Under the pieces are notes generated by a model. The model was not told the DNA's origin. It saw only the letters and a list, made by a program, of their open reading frames with translations, and did no database searches. The position numbers and the translations under genes were made by a program. Below, in pieces: positions 22,699 through 34,189 of a stretch of 64,000 nucleotides of DNA. The stretch spans positions 34,670,525-34,734,524 of the forward strand of contig CM055093.1 of NCBI GenBank assembly GCA_029204225.1, read 5' to 3'. The first letter of the stretch is position 1, and every line of letters starts with the position of its first letter. Source of the DNA: Diphasiastrum complanatum. Lineage: Eukaryota; Streptophyta; Lycopodiopsida; Lycopodiales; Lycopodiaceae.

Positions 22699-24678
22699 GT
22701 GAGGATCATGAGTTTGCTAATAAAATCCGTGGGAAGGAGATAAGAAAGCTAAGAAGATTGAATTCTTGACAGCCAGGGTTTGAAGAGAGAAAAACATCAT
22801 TCTCTCTCCACAGTAGATGTTTTTTTTGAAGAACTGACAACATAGGTCTGAGCGTCCGAGCAGTATTCAACTGCTGCTAGACAGCCGTGGACAACCATAT
22901 AGCAATTGACGCGTTGGATTCATCCGGAGAGGGCGGTTGTTAACCCTAGAAGGGCCACCATAGCCAAGCAAAACAAAGGAGAACCCTTGTGGCCAGCTCG
23001 CACGATGAAGGAGGAATCAAGCTTAGCGCATTTAGGTATATAGTGGCTACAAGAACCACGTTGGGCGCACAAAAATGGCCCACAACCATCTGATCGCGAC
23101 TCAAGGAGATCAGATCAAATTTCTCGCCATTGGATGGCAGTCCATTGTTTGATTTGAAAGAATTTCATTTCACATTTCATGTGAAGGGGGGGGGGGGGGG
23201 GGTCTTTAACTTCATAAAAAACTTTCAAACTGAGAGGGACCCTGAAGTGCAAATTTGTTTGAAAAAGGGGTTTGCTTCAAAGTGAAGAAACAGAGTGTTT
23301 TCTTCAAGAGTCTTTAACTTTTGGTCTAAAGCTCCATTTAAGGCCATCCAAAAGCCAAAATCTTTCAAATTAAGGGCAAAAAAGGATTGTACCCTACAAG
23401 TACGGTACCTGATGATGAGAATCATGAAATGCTCTGATACGTGTAATGAATCTAGGGGAGAAAATTCACGAAACAGTCGTGACTCTCTTTCTAGATTTGG
23501 ATGCGTTCACTGGGCACTGCCAACTGAAACACTCCTACAGTCCTCTAGAGAGTAGTTAGTTACTATTGATCTACGCTCATAAAATTAATATAGCATTTGA
23601 CTTAATTTCAACCAAGGTGTGGAATTCAAAGGGAACAAGAAAACTTAGACATATGAAATAAACAACATAAGCATTCAACATCCAAGATCAGACACAACTA
23701 GAAAATAATCTATATTGATTTTCTCAGATTTCTTCAGGGCACTGCATGCGAATCCACACAGTGCATTGGCGTGAGAGAAGCACGGTTCTCTCATGAGTAG
23801 TAGTCTCGCTTCACTAGCGGACAATTGGATCTTCTAATCCTAGACAAAATTATCTTTTTCCACGTAGACGGAGCTTTTGTTTGTGTTCGTCTTGATTGCT
23901 TACTAGCACCAGACTTCTTCAGTGTCTCTTCTCTTAGTTACACTCTATGTATGTTGTTCTGATATATGTCAAATATTATCCAGTAAGTACGGTCTCTCTA
24001 TGTAAACCTAAGACTAGAGTGATTATACGTCTACAACTAATTAGAGAATTACAAGAGTGGCAGATTAGTCATGACCTAGGAAGTATCTGCTGACGTCATG
24101 CCATTAGGTCAGATCTCTGTACTTCTGGGTACTTGCGTGATCTCTGGTGGTACTCCTTGGAGCGTGAGGACAGAACGGATTTCGTTTCCACCGTTGGTTT
24201 CATTTATCTCGTCTGCCTTTCTCTCTTGCTGGACCGCAAAGGAATCTTGTTCGTGGATCCTTCGTGTTCATGAACCGTTCGTCTTCGTCTCCATTGACTT
24301 TCGTGTTCACGAAGCTCTTCGTGTTTCGTGTCTCCAGATGTTCAAGTTCGTGAACATCTTCGTCAGATGAAGGGCTGAAAGCTAGCAAGGCTTTGTAATC
24401 AGAAACACTTTGTTTCTTCACCTGAAATAGAGTGATTGTCGCGGAGAAAGTGTTCAGAGCACGCCAAAAGTGTTTTTACCATTCTAGTGAGCAAGTAGTT
24501 GGGAGTTGGTGATGAAGGGCATTTCGGAGGACGATGCTGATTTGGCTTCTGATTTGGCGGAAAAGCGGTGGGAGGTCTAAAAACTTTTTTGGTCAGACCT
24601 TAAAGTTGACTTTTAAAAGTTCAAATTGCTCTATAAGCTTGTCATTGGGCCTCATTAAGGCGCTATAGGAGCAATTTT
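22699..24678. other. Unassigned stretch with LTR-like part and G17 run
   Basis: No gene recognised. A homopolymer of 17 G occupies 23186-23202. The segment about 23430-24430 shares phrases with 51720-51900 (for example actcctacagtcctctagagagtag versus attcctacaatccttcagagagcag in outline), so both may be LTR copies of one family. Words such as ttcgtgttcacgaa at 24240-24360 are short and self-complementary. Confidence 0.45.
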
Positions 24679-25391
24679 TGTGAAGAATTGCCAAAAATTG
24701 GCAAATCTAGCTTGATCAAAAACCATGTAGAATAGTGTAAATTGTGTACACAAGTGGGTCCCACACATGTGAGGCCATGATGCCACATGGGAAACCCATC
24801 CTAATGTAGGTTAGGTCAAGTCAAGAGAGTTGGTCATGTCTATTTGGTGGTCATCCCTACTTTATAGGACCTACACCTAAGTTTAAGGTGAAAATTTGAC
24901 CAACTAGCTACCTACCAAGCATAACTCTAGGAAATAGACTAGGGTTTCATTTTAGGTCAAGGAGAGTGAGTTAACTTCCTTATTACATGCTGGAAATCCA
25001 CCTAACTTCAAGAAGGAAGTCGAATTTGCTATGTATTCCCTCTCTCCATAGTGAGAAGATAGAAAATTTTTGGAGCTCATTGGCAATCTCAAGCTAGTTC
25101 ACTATGTACATTGAGTTTTTGTGATCCAAATGAAACCAAATCAATTTCTACTTGTTTCTCAGGTTGAAGGCCGTACTACAGCCTGTAGTACACACGTGTG
25201 GGCTCGGATTTCAATGTTTATCAATGCTTTTGATTGTTAATGCTTGTTGTTTGTCAAATTGCCAATCTAGATCAACTTTTTTGTGTCTAGTTTTTTGATA
25301 GATTGTTAAGCAAGCATCCAATCACACTTGTGGATCTTTTGTAGATCCATTTATGGTCCTAAAGTACAGTACTTTCACAATTTTTGGCGAA

Positions 25392-26357
25392 ATGGCAGGA
25401 TTGGGAGAATCCGTGCTTGGAGAAGCTAGCAAATTGGACGGGGTATCCAATTATAGCATTTGGGAATTCAAAATGAAAAGTATTTTCATGGAAAAGGAGC
25501 TGTGGGACATCGTCACTAGGGTGGAACAATGGCCCACTACAACTCCAGCCGATATTTGTGCATTTGACAAAAGGGTGCAGAAGGCCTTATCCTTGATAAA
25601 TTTGTCAATGAAGGATCTGTATCAACAAGAGGCACCTGGGATGCACTCAAGGCATAGTTTCAGACGACGAACCCCTCTCGAATGATGTTTTTGAGGACCA
25701 AACTCATAAGTGTTCGCATGGAGGAGAATGAGGGTGTAGGGTCCTATTTTACACAAATAAATGAGTTAAGAGACAAGTTGACAACTATTGGAGAGCCAAT
25801 AAGAGATGTTGAGCTAGTTCACACAGCTATGAATGGCTTAACAAAAAGTTTTCAAATGTTTGCAAGTGGCATTGCTTCGAGGGAGAGGCTACCAACATTT
25901 GAAAATATTCATGGCATCATCCTACAGGATGAACAAAGGAATGAACTAGCAAAAACTCGACTTCCCACATCGGAAGATCAAGCAATGCTAGCCAAGGGGA
26001 AGCGTAAATATAAGAAACAACCCAATTGGAGGATGACAATCAAGGATCCACATCAAGCAAGAAGAAGAAAGACAACTGTTTTTATTGCCAAAAGCCTGGA
26101 CATTGGGCAAGAGATTGTGTCAAAAAGAAGACGGACATTAAGAGGGACAAAGTGAAGCAGTGGACCAATCTTGCCGAGGAAGAGAATGATAGTGATAACA
26201 AAGATCAAGACACGATATTTGCAACAACATTAGCATCGCAACATTCCATTGATCACACGCATTGGTACATGGACTCAGGTGCAACGAGACACATGACTGG
26301 CAACAAATCGTGGTTTAAAAACCTAGAGCTTACTGTTGATGGAGATAGAGTTGCGTA
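25392..26357 (+). pseudogene. copia gag and protease
   Basis: Begins MAGLGESVLGEASKLDGVSN then YSIWEFKMKSIFMEKELWD, the copia gag N-terminus. It shifts frame near 25660 into the UBN2 region (FTQINELRDKLTTIGEPIRD). It shifts again to the CCHC knuckle CFYCQKPGHWARDC and the protease WYMDSGATRHMTG, and stops at 26356. Active-site residues are intact but two frameshifts and a stop break the polyprotein. Confidence 0.88.
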
Positions 26358-26459
26358 GGCGAATGGCGATGAGTGCCAAATTCATGGAGTTGGTGCAGTG
26401 CCTTTTTAATTTCCTGATGGACATGTGAAGGTAATTGAAAATGTGTTGTATGTTTCTAG

Positions 26460-27395
26460 TCTTTAGAAGAGTCTATTATCTGTTGGTACAATGGTAGATC
26501 ATATGTTGAAGGTAGAGTTTAACAATAAGAAATGCCAGATCAAGGATGTGAAACAGGGTTTCAAGGTGATTACTGATGGCTTTAGGGATAAAACTTGTGG
26601 TTTGTACAAGCTACATGCTATTGTTATGAAGTGTAATGCATTAGCATCAACATCTATATCAAAAGTGATTTATGGCATAGACGTATGGGGCATTTGAACT
26701 TCAAGAGCTTGAGGCTACTTCGTAAGCTCAAGATGGTAATAGGTCTACCTAGCTTGGATGACAAGGAAGAGTCCATTTGCAAGGAGTGCGTGCTAGGCAA
26801 GTTACATAAGAAGAAGTTCAATAAAGAAGGAGCGACAAGGGCAAAACAAGTGCTTGAGTTGATACACTCTGACCTATGTGAGCCAATGAAGGTAATGTCT
26901 ATTGGTGGAGCATTTTATTTTCTAATCTTCATTGATGATTACTCACAAAAGACCTGGATCTACATCGTTAAGCAGAAGTCTGACACATTTGGATGCTTCA
27001 AAAGCTTCAAAGCATTGGTGGAAAATCAGTTAGGTGCTAAGATCAAGGTACATAGGGCAGATCGTGGTGGTGAGTATCGTTCCACAGCTTTTATTGAATT
27101 TTGCAAGGAGCATGGCATTAAACAGGAGTTTGCACAAGTTGATACACCTCAACAAAATGGGGTAGCTAAAAGGAAGAATCGTACCATTGTCGAAGCAGCT
27201 AGGGCAATGATGACACATATGGGAGTTACCAATTCTTTCTGGGGTGAAGCTGTCAAGACTGTTGTGTTCTTGCAAAATAGAAGCCCTACAATTGACGCAT
27301 GTAATCGCACACCCAAGGAGGCATTCAGTGGTAAGAAGCCTAAGATGGATGGGTTGCGAGTATTTGGATGCCGAGTGTATGTTCACATACCTTAG
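26460..27395 (+). pseudogene. copia integrase
   Basis: After the linker (26491-26697) the 236-codon frame from 26685 has CKECVLGKLHKKKF (pre-integrase), LIHSDLCEPM, HRADRGGEY and NGVAKRKNRT. The third catalytic residue, normally Glu in NGVAERKNR, is Lys here, so strand transfer would be lost. SFWGEAVKTVVFLQNRSP and VFGCRVYVHIP complete the domain before a stop at 27395. Confidence 0.9.
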
Positions 27396-27458
27396 AAAGA
27401 GAGAGCTAAAATGCAATAAAGGCCTTGATATAGATGCTATGATCCAAATGGGCTACAT

Positions 27459-28570
27459 GTGCACATAAGCTGTGATGTGTTATTTGATGAAATCCATAGA
27501 TTTGGGGATGAAGAAAAGGATAATGATGAGCTATGTAAGTTTCTCAAAGAGGATGAAGTAGTTTTACCACCACAGGAAGATCATCGTGATGATGATGAGA
27601 GACGTGGTACTCCTCCCACCATAGAGATGAGATGGAGGGTGAGAAACAAATCTATTGGATCGAAAAAGATTGAGGTTGTAGGTGACAAAAGGAAGGAGCA
27701 ACACCTCATAGTGGTTCACCTCAATGCAAGTTACCTAAATGGTACACTAAACTTATGAGTGACAAGGAAGGGGAAATTACCGAGTCTAGTAAGGAGGGAG
27801 AGTTGCAGCATTCCACGAGAGAAAGGAAGGAACCTGACAGGTTTCAGATAAATCTTGCGCTTATGAGTGATATTATTTCATCAACTGAGCCCTCTTGCTT
27901 TGAGGAGGCCAAAAACCAAGAGATGTGGCAAAAGGCAATGCAGGAGAGATTGATTTCATCAAACACCATGACACTTGGGAGATAGTGGATCTTCCAAAGG
28001 GCAAAAGACCCATTGGCAACAAATGAGTATACAAGACAAAGTACAATGCTGATGGAACTATTGCAAAACACAAAGCAAGGCTTGTAGTGAAGGGTTATGC
28101 GCAAAGCAAGGGCATTGACTATGAAGAGACCTTTGCTCCTGTGGCTAAGTGGAATACACTTTGCATGGTGATTGCTTTGGCGGCACTATATGGATGGAAT
28201 CTACACCAGATGGACATAAAGTCCGCATTTTTGAATGGTAAGCTTGAAGAAGAAGTGTACATGGAGCAACCTATGGCTTTGTGGTACATGGCATGGAAGA
28301 CAAATTTGGTATGCAAGCTAAAGAAAGCCTTATATGGATTGAAGCAAGCACCATGTGCTTGATATAGCCACTTTGATGAGCATCTCCTATCTAGAGGTTT
28401 GACACACACTTCTTCAGATTTCAATCTTTACTACTTTGCTCGTGACTCTAGTATCACATTGATTGTGCTGTACGTAGACGACCTCATAATCACAGGTAAT
28501 GATGACGATTTGATTGGTGCAATCAAGAAGGACTTATCTTCTAGTTTTGATATGACCGATCTTGGCTTGA
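27459..28570 (+). pseudogene. copia linker and truncated reverse transcriptase
   Basis: A variable acidic linker (27459-27985) leads, with frameshifts and stops, to [51 protein letters not shown] and the intact catalytic box LYVDDLIITGND at about 28468. The frame ends at FDMTDLGL, halfway through RT, where the 28571 LTR starts. RNase H and the 3' LTR of this element are missing from the window. Confidence 0.88.
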
Positions 28571-29310
28571 TGTGTGCAAAAAGTACAAAAAGGACCAAGA
28601 GTGGATCCTAATATGACCCTCAAGAGGGATTGGTTGTCAGATTACTTGATCTATCAATCTACTTGAGATTAAGATCAATCTGGATCAATTCTAGACACAA
28701 AATCCTAACAAGAACAATCATTAATTGAAGGTAGGTGTACTTTTTGGTTTCACATGTGTGAAACACTGTCTGAGTACGGAATCCAACCTGAAACTTAGGT
28801 ACACATTGATAGAACCTCAAAACAATCAAAACAAATGTAGACAAATGGAGAGAGTCACTCAAAATTGCTTCCAAAACCAAGATTGGTGTCTCACAATGAT
28901 TATGGCCAAATAAGCCTCTATATATACACTTTTGGAGCTTGAGGTACTGATCATGCATCAGATCTCACACGTGTGAGGATGCCTCTTCATGGAAATCTTC
29001 TAGAAGCAAAAACTCGCCTACTTCAGGTATTTCCACACGTGTGAGCTGTCCTCTACACATGGGATATGACACCTAACCAAAGGATGTGGCTCATGCAATC
29101 AATAGATTGATGCCATGTGTCATATGTCTAGAAAACTAGTTTTTGGCCATTTTAGCCACTAGAACTTGAATTAAATTATATGTACAACATATATGATTAT
29201 GGTACATGACAAGTACACTAGTTTCACACGTGGGAATAGGCTCCACACATGTGTGTTTATCTATTACAAGATTTTTGGCCTCTACCAAGCTTATTTTTGC
29301 ATTTTTCACA
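28571..29310 (-). repeat. LTR of the nested element, interrupting copia RT
   Basis: 740 bp bounded by tgtgtgcaaa on the left and tttttcaca on the right (TG...CA on the coding strand), flanked by the polypurine tract at 29311. It contains two perfect cacacgtgtg palindromes (28966 and 29034) and near copies at about 28750, 29225 and 29254. Its left edge falls inside the RT of the 24679-28570 copia element. Confidence 0.75.
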
Positions 29311-29322
29311 CTCCTCAAAAAT

Positions 29323-30182
29323 CTAGCTCGGTAAATCTAGCTTGATGGAAAACACGATGATCTTGAACTTGACTTCATGGGCTGAATTGGTCTTTGCTGG
29401 TTCAAAAGTTGTGAAGATCAGCCAATGACGTAGATGCTTGACCTTGAGGCTTGCTCCTTCTTCATGTGCATGCTCCTTCATGAGAAAATAAAGATTTCTT
29501 CTTGATTTATTAGGATTACAAAGATCTAACATCATGTTACCATGATCTAGAGAATTAGACTCATCCAAATTGGCGAGACTATGCATGCTATAATAACAAA
29601 GTGTTTGCATCATATCTTCATGCTTGTTTACCATGCTAATCTCAGATCCAATGAGGCTAAATACTTCATTGTGGAGATAAGTGTTTTTAGAAGATGATTC
29701 ACTTACTATCATAAAGAGTTTACAGTTTGCCTCAATACAAATTTTCAAACTATGAGTGAACAAATCACTTTTGCTCGTACATGACTTAATAGCATACATT
29801 TGATGAAATAACCATTTGCTTTCTAATTGATTTAAAATCAATTTCAACCTCTTAAGAACATCAGAGAGACTTCATACTCAACTAGTATGGCTTTACTCCA
29901 ATTTTGAGATGCAATGTTCTCACTAAAGCAAATTGATTTATCAAATGACATAAGAGAAGTAAGTATGTGATGTATACCACATGAGATATGCTCTTCTTTC
30001 CCTTTAAATGTGAGCCGCATGGACTCAACCATATTTCCTGAGTTTCTTTTTGGAATCATAACAATAAGTTTGAACTTATCTAAAGTTCCAAGCAAAATAC
30101 TTTCCAAGGACATAAAATAAATCCAAGTTACTTTCATGAAAGTGACATCTATCTTTGCGTCTTTGCATCTTGAACCAAACAA
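29323..30182 (-). CDS. Unknown ORFs between gag and the polypurine tract
   Basis: Two overlapping minus-strand frames, 30182-29844 (112 codons) and 29847-29323 (174 codons), overlap by 4 bases, which may be a single frameshifted ORF of about 285 residues. Its end lies 3 bp from the polypurine tract. Phrases include SMRLTFKGKEEHISCG and HSLANLDESNSLDHGNMM. No pol motif and no known family was recognised. The position matches that of the 493-codon ORF in the 10641-14898 element, but I see no clear residue similarity. Confidence 0.4.
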
Positions 30183-30613
30183 TGCACTTCCAAATGAAAA
30201 ATTTCAAAAGATTTGACATGTGTTGTGATGGACTCTTGAAGACAAATCTTGCAAGTCCTTGTGAGACTCCAAGCCTCATTTACCTTTCCACAAAGGAACC
30301 ACCTTTCCTTGGACTTGTCCTTCTTGTATTTGCATTTCAAACTTGAAGCTCCATCCTTCTCCTTGGCCCCATTGCTTAGGTTCTTCTTGGATGGATTGGT
30401 CTTCTTTTTGTAGCATCTTGAGGAAAAATATCCTTCCTTGCCACAAAGGTTGCACTTAGGATCCTTTCTTTCCTTCAATAGGATGCCACCTATTGATGCT
30501 ATGTGAATAAAAACCTGTGATATGATTCTACAAATGTAATTTGTGACTCTCAAGAGACTAGATTTGAACATCTTCAACAATCTAGAAGGATCTACAAAAG
30601 ATCTAGCCCACAA
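30183..30613 (-). pseudogene. gag fragment with altered zinc knuckle
   Basis: The frame holds CNLCGKEGYFSSRCYKK, a CCHC knuckle in which the His is replaced by Tyr, which should weaken zinc binding. It is followed by a Lys-rich stretch (NPSKKNLSNGAKEK). The N-terminal gag domains are not recognisable upstream. It continues out of frame into the unknown ORFs at 30182. Confidence 0.6.
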
Positions 30614-32060
30614 ACCTAAGAATCAATCTTCACAGTAATGACTAGTCACTTGGAAACTTTGCTTTGATCATTAAGAAAAAAGCACACAATCTTTGAATCA
30701 AATCACTAAAGAGATCAGATCCACTCTCCTATTGGACTCATCAAATACCAATGACTCTTTCTTTTGAAAGTTGAAATGGATATGAAAAGATTTGACACCT
30801 AGATTTTCCTTTTCACTTGACTAGTTTTCTCAACACTTGAGATTCTTGAACAAAAGATGGGTTTTGTTTCAAACACCTGAAAATCAAACTTAATCACTTC
30901 TTTTGGACTCACTCTTGACCCAAATAATCTCACTCTTGAGATTTAGAATGAATTTGATTTGATTTGAAAACAAACTATACCACCAATTTTTCACACAGCT
31001 TAAAAATTAGACAACTAGAGATTTACAAAGATCTCAACCATGCATGAATACTCAAATATGGACTCCTCCTCATTCTAGACATCAAATGGGATCACAAATT
31101 GACCCTCACACTCTCACAAAGAAAGTTGAATAGAACTTATTTGAGTTTCATACATACTATGTCAATATTTGCTCAACAAATTGAATTCAATCACTCCTAT
31201 TGGATTCCACCAATTACTCTACTTTTTAAGACTTGGAATGAAATTCAAAATCAAAAGTTGTGATTTTTCTCACTAAGATATTGTGCTTCAAAGAGCTAAT
31301 GCCACTTAGAAAGATTTGATCACTTAGGAAGAGACAGACTCTCCACCAATAACAACACAAAATGAGCTTCTAGATCTTGCCCTCTACAAAGGAAGGAACT
31401 CTTAGAAAATTGGATCTCTCTCTATACATTTGCCATAGACACCTTAATGACTCTTTTAAAACCTTAAAATCACTCAAACAAATTGAGTAGGGTTGAACAA
31501 TGTGACTTGGATCTCAATCTCTTTTCTAGAACTCTCAATTTTAGCCAATCTATGTCAAATTCTATAAAAGATTTGCATAGATGCTCTATATGCACTAGAA
31601 ACTCTCAAAGGTTTCACTTGGAGGACAGAACCAAGGATGTTTTCTAGCAAATTGATGATTCTAAACTTGACCCTATCACTCTTGAACAAATCTAGAGTGA
31701 TGGTACAATGGATTCCATCCTCTCACCTCGCATATCACTCCTTAGTCTATGATTTTTGGCAAAATCACTCTCAACTTCAACATGCACTCAAAAAATCAGA
31801 GATGATCAATTAATGCACCTAGTTCAAGCTTCAATTTTAATTTTTTGGCTGATCTAATCCAAGAACTAATCAAGGGATTAGATTTACTATAGAAAATGCT
31901 TGATTTTGCACCAAAAATCACTCAAATTGGGTATGTGAGTCAAATTCTACAAATTTTTAAAATTTCTCAGTCAAAATTGGAGATGTACGGCCTAACACGT
32001 GTGAAAAGGGTTCCTACAGCCCACAACAATATCTGGACCAAAAATTTTGAGGATAGCTAT
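30614..32060 (-). other. Leader-like AT-rich stretch
   Basis: No domain recognised. It reads like the untranslated or decayed 5' part of the nested element. A block at about 31890-32060 (ctggaccaaaa, cacgtgtg at 31996) resembles 33560-33730, consistent with the CACTA-like remnant having been inserted between two related parts, or with a local duplication. Confidence 0.35.
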
Positions 32061-33520
32061 CACATAAGATGGATGTCGTGCGAGACACACTTTGGGCAGG
32101 CAAGTCAAAACCTGCCTGGTGTTCCAAGCTAGATTGGAAGGCCTACAAGGATGAGGCCAAAGATCCAGAAAAATATTGCTTGTAGAAGGAGGCTGCGACG
32201 AGTAGGATGACCATGGCATGGGGAATCCTAAGTTAGGATCTAGTGGAAAAGTATGTAGTTCATTTATATTCTACAATGCATTCTTTACTGTCATCGCATA
32301 TGAATTAATTCGTGGTAAAAATTTTAATTTGTCATTCATTTTTTTTTTTATAGCATCACGACTTTGGACGCTATCCATCCAAGGCCGAATATGAAATTGC
32401 ATTTCACGATTCATACACTGGTTTGGTGGCAAAGCTGGCTCGTCAGGGCACCCACCCATAGTGAGTTATATTCATCATTGTGTTCATCAAATTTATTTAT
32501 ATGCATATATCATTAGTAGATTCGAAAACTTACCATTGTCATAGTTGTTGTTTGTGTTGATGCAGGCACATGCACTGCTAGCTCCAGATGCAGAGCATGT
32601 CTACGGGTCAGGCCGATGACAGAACTAGTGCCTCTGACAAGGAGTAGTGTATAATATAGTGTAGTTTTTATTTATTTTTGTTTTCGGATATATATGTATA
32701 TCATTGCGATGTATTGTACATGAGACGGAAAGTCTCACAACATTATGACGTAATATATCGTTCGAATTTTGGAATAACGTTTGAATTTGAATGATTTTGA
32801 TTTGTGAATATTGAATGGATTGTAATTTTTATACGTTAGTTATGAAGTTGTGAATTGTTATCCACTTGGTTTATTCGCAAGTGAAGTTGTGAATGAACCC
32901 TAAAATGCAAAAAAACACTTCAAACTTGTTCAAAGAAAACATTTTAAGGTTGTTAGACTTTTTAAAACTTTGTTCAGTAATGAAAAAATCATCATCCATA
33001 GTATGCATAACGTTTAATTTAAGAAAAGACAACTTAGATCTTTAACCCTATGAACACCTACCACATGCATCCTTGAAAAAAATGAGATAGAGAGAAGAAA
33101 GGATCAGTTATGCTAGATGAAAGAAAGATGACTCATGATCACTAATCACATTTTAAAACACCAATTGTATCACAAAATTGATAGTTTAACTCAATGCAAC
33201 ATCTTGCCAGCTCCGATTCTAAGCTCCGATCCTATTCGCAAAACAACGCGCGCAAAAACTGTGCGCCAAAAACAATCAAATTTTTTTTTTTATGGTCGGC
33301 GGGACATTTTTGACACCTTTGAAAACGTCCTATGTTCGTCGAAAATTTATAGAGGATGTCAGAATTCGACACTGGTGAAATCTTCGGATTCCGACATCTT
33401 TTTTTGCCCTAAAAAAAATGTCGGACAAATGTCGAAATTTTTTGACAGATTTAAAAATGCCCTCTGTTCGTAAAAAAATTGCAGAGTTGTCGGATTCCGA
33501 CACTGGGAAAATCAAACCTC
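32061..33520 (+). mobile_element. CACTA-like remnant with the same subterminal words
   Basis: Near its right side (33356-33505) lie several TGTCGGATTCCGACA-type palindromes, the same words as at 14930-15300. On the plus strand after a tttttttatag acceptor at about 32351, the frame FGRYPSKAEYEIAFHDSY then TGLVAKLARQGTHP ends in a stop at about 32460. This is plausibly the C-terminal part of an En/Spm-type ORF (Transposase_24-like), from memory only. No clean CACTA terminus was found at either side. Confidence 0.5.
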
Positions 33521-33816
33521 TATTTTATCATTAGCATTCAATAGATTGAACTAGATCTAGACAATGCACCAAAAATCTTGAATTTCGGACTAGTATGCAA
33601 ATTTTTGGACCAGAAACACTATAGAAACTTGATTTGAAGGTTGCTCTACAATTTCACAATTGTGGACAATACACTTGCAGCCCACGGTTTGATCTGGACC
33701 AAAAGGATTGAAGTTATCACTCTCCTAAAGCTTGTCCACACAAGATTAAATCAAATCAACACATTGACAATGATTTTCAATTGATTAATGGATCATTACA
33801 TGCCTCTTGATACTAG

Positions 33817-33828
33817 GCTCTAATACCA
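33817..33828 (-). other. Degenerate tRNA-Met primer-binding site
   Basis: On the minus strand TGGTATTAGAGC, one substitution from the initiator tRNA-Met site TGGTATCAGAGC. It directly follows an LTR end (...AATTCACA), which sets the inner LTR edge at 33829. Confidence 0.75.
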
Positions 33829-34150
33829 TGTGAATTTTTTAGGAAAAAGGACAATGATTGATTGTGCTTAATCAATCTACAAGAGGTGTTGATTGCTAAA
33901 TCTATGAATCTATCAATTCTATTGATTAGATCAAGATCTACACATAGATCATCAATGATTTAGCAAGATCAATTAATGTACACTTCAAAAATCATCAAGG
34001 GCGGCCTCACACGTGTGGAAATCAGCCACTGTATGAACTGTGACCAGAGAGTAAAGTACTAATACATTTGATAGCATTCCAAGCATAAAATCACAAGACA
34101 AATGTGTAAATCACAAGCAGATTGCCAGATTGTAAATCTCTCATCAGCTT
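33829..34150 (-). repeat. 5' LTR (partial) of the nested element
   Basis: Starts tgtgaatttttt and includes gcggcctcacacgtgtgg at 34003-34020. The block 33845-34065 matches the reverse complement of about 42660-42910, the 3' flank of another copia pol fragment, in the same order. The two therefore share an LTR family. The outer end is unclear; copia coding sequence of a different element is visible by 34190. Confidence 0.65.
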
Positions 34151-34189
34151 GTTGTACAAAAAATGTCTAAACAATATATTGTTCTTGAT

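Larger units (their letters stand above)
24679..28570 (+). mobile_element. Ty1/copia retrotransposon, 3' part cut off
   Basis: A possible 5' LTR runs from TGTGAAGAATTGCC at 24679 to about 25350 (boundary weak; the expected primer site is degenerate, tggtcctaaag). It includes a perfect cacacgtgtg at 25191. Gag, protease, integrase and RT follow in order on the plus strand. The RT stops abruptly at 28570 (FDMTDLGL), where the LTR of another element begins. Confidence 0.82.
28571..34150 (-). mobile_element. Second gag-plus-unknown-ORF LTR element (nested)
   Basis: Minus-strand order: LTR (starting about 34150, inner edge 33829), degenerate primer site (33828-33817), long leader split by a CACTA-like remnant, gag zinc knuckle (30613-30183), unknown ORFs (30182-29323), polypurine tract (29320-29311, TTTTGAGGAG) and LTR (29310-28571). 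No pol domain is seen. The two LTRs share word order but are quite diverged, so they may belong to different copies. The pairing is uncertain although the internal order is coherent. Confidence 0.6.

Noticed and set aside
28566-34188. Target duplication cttga for the 28571-34150 element
   Set aside because: cttga occurs at 28566-28570 and again at 34184-34188, but the right LTR end is not fixed and does not end in CA just before the second copy, so this may be chance.
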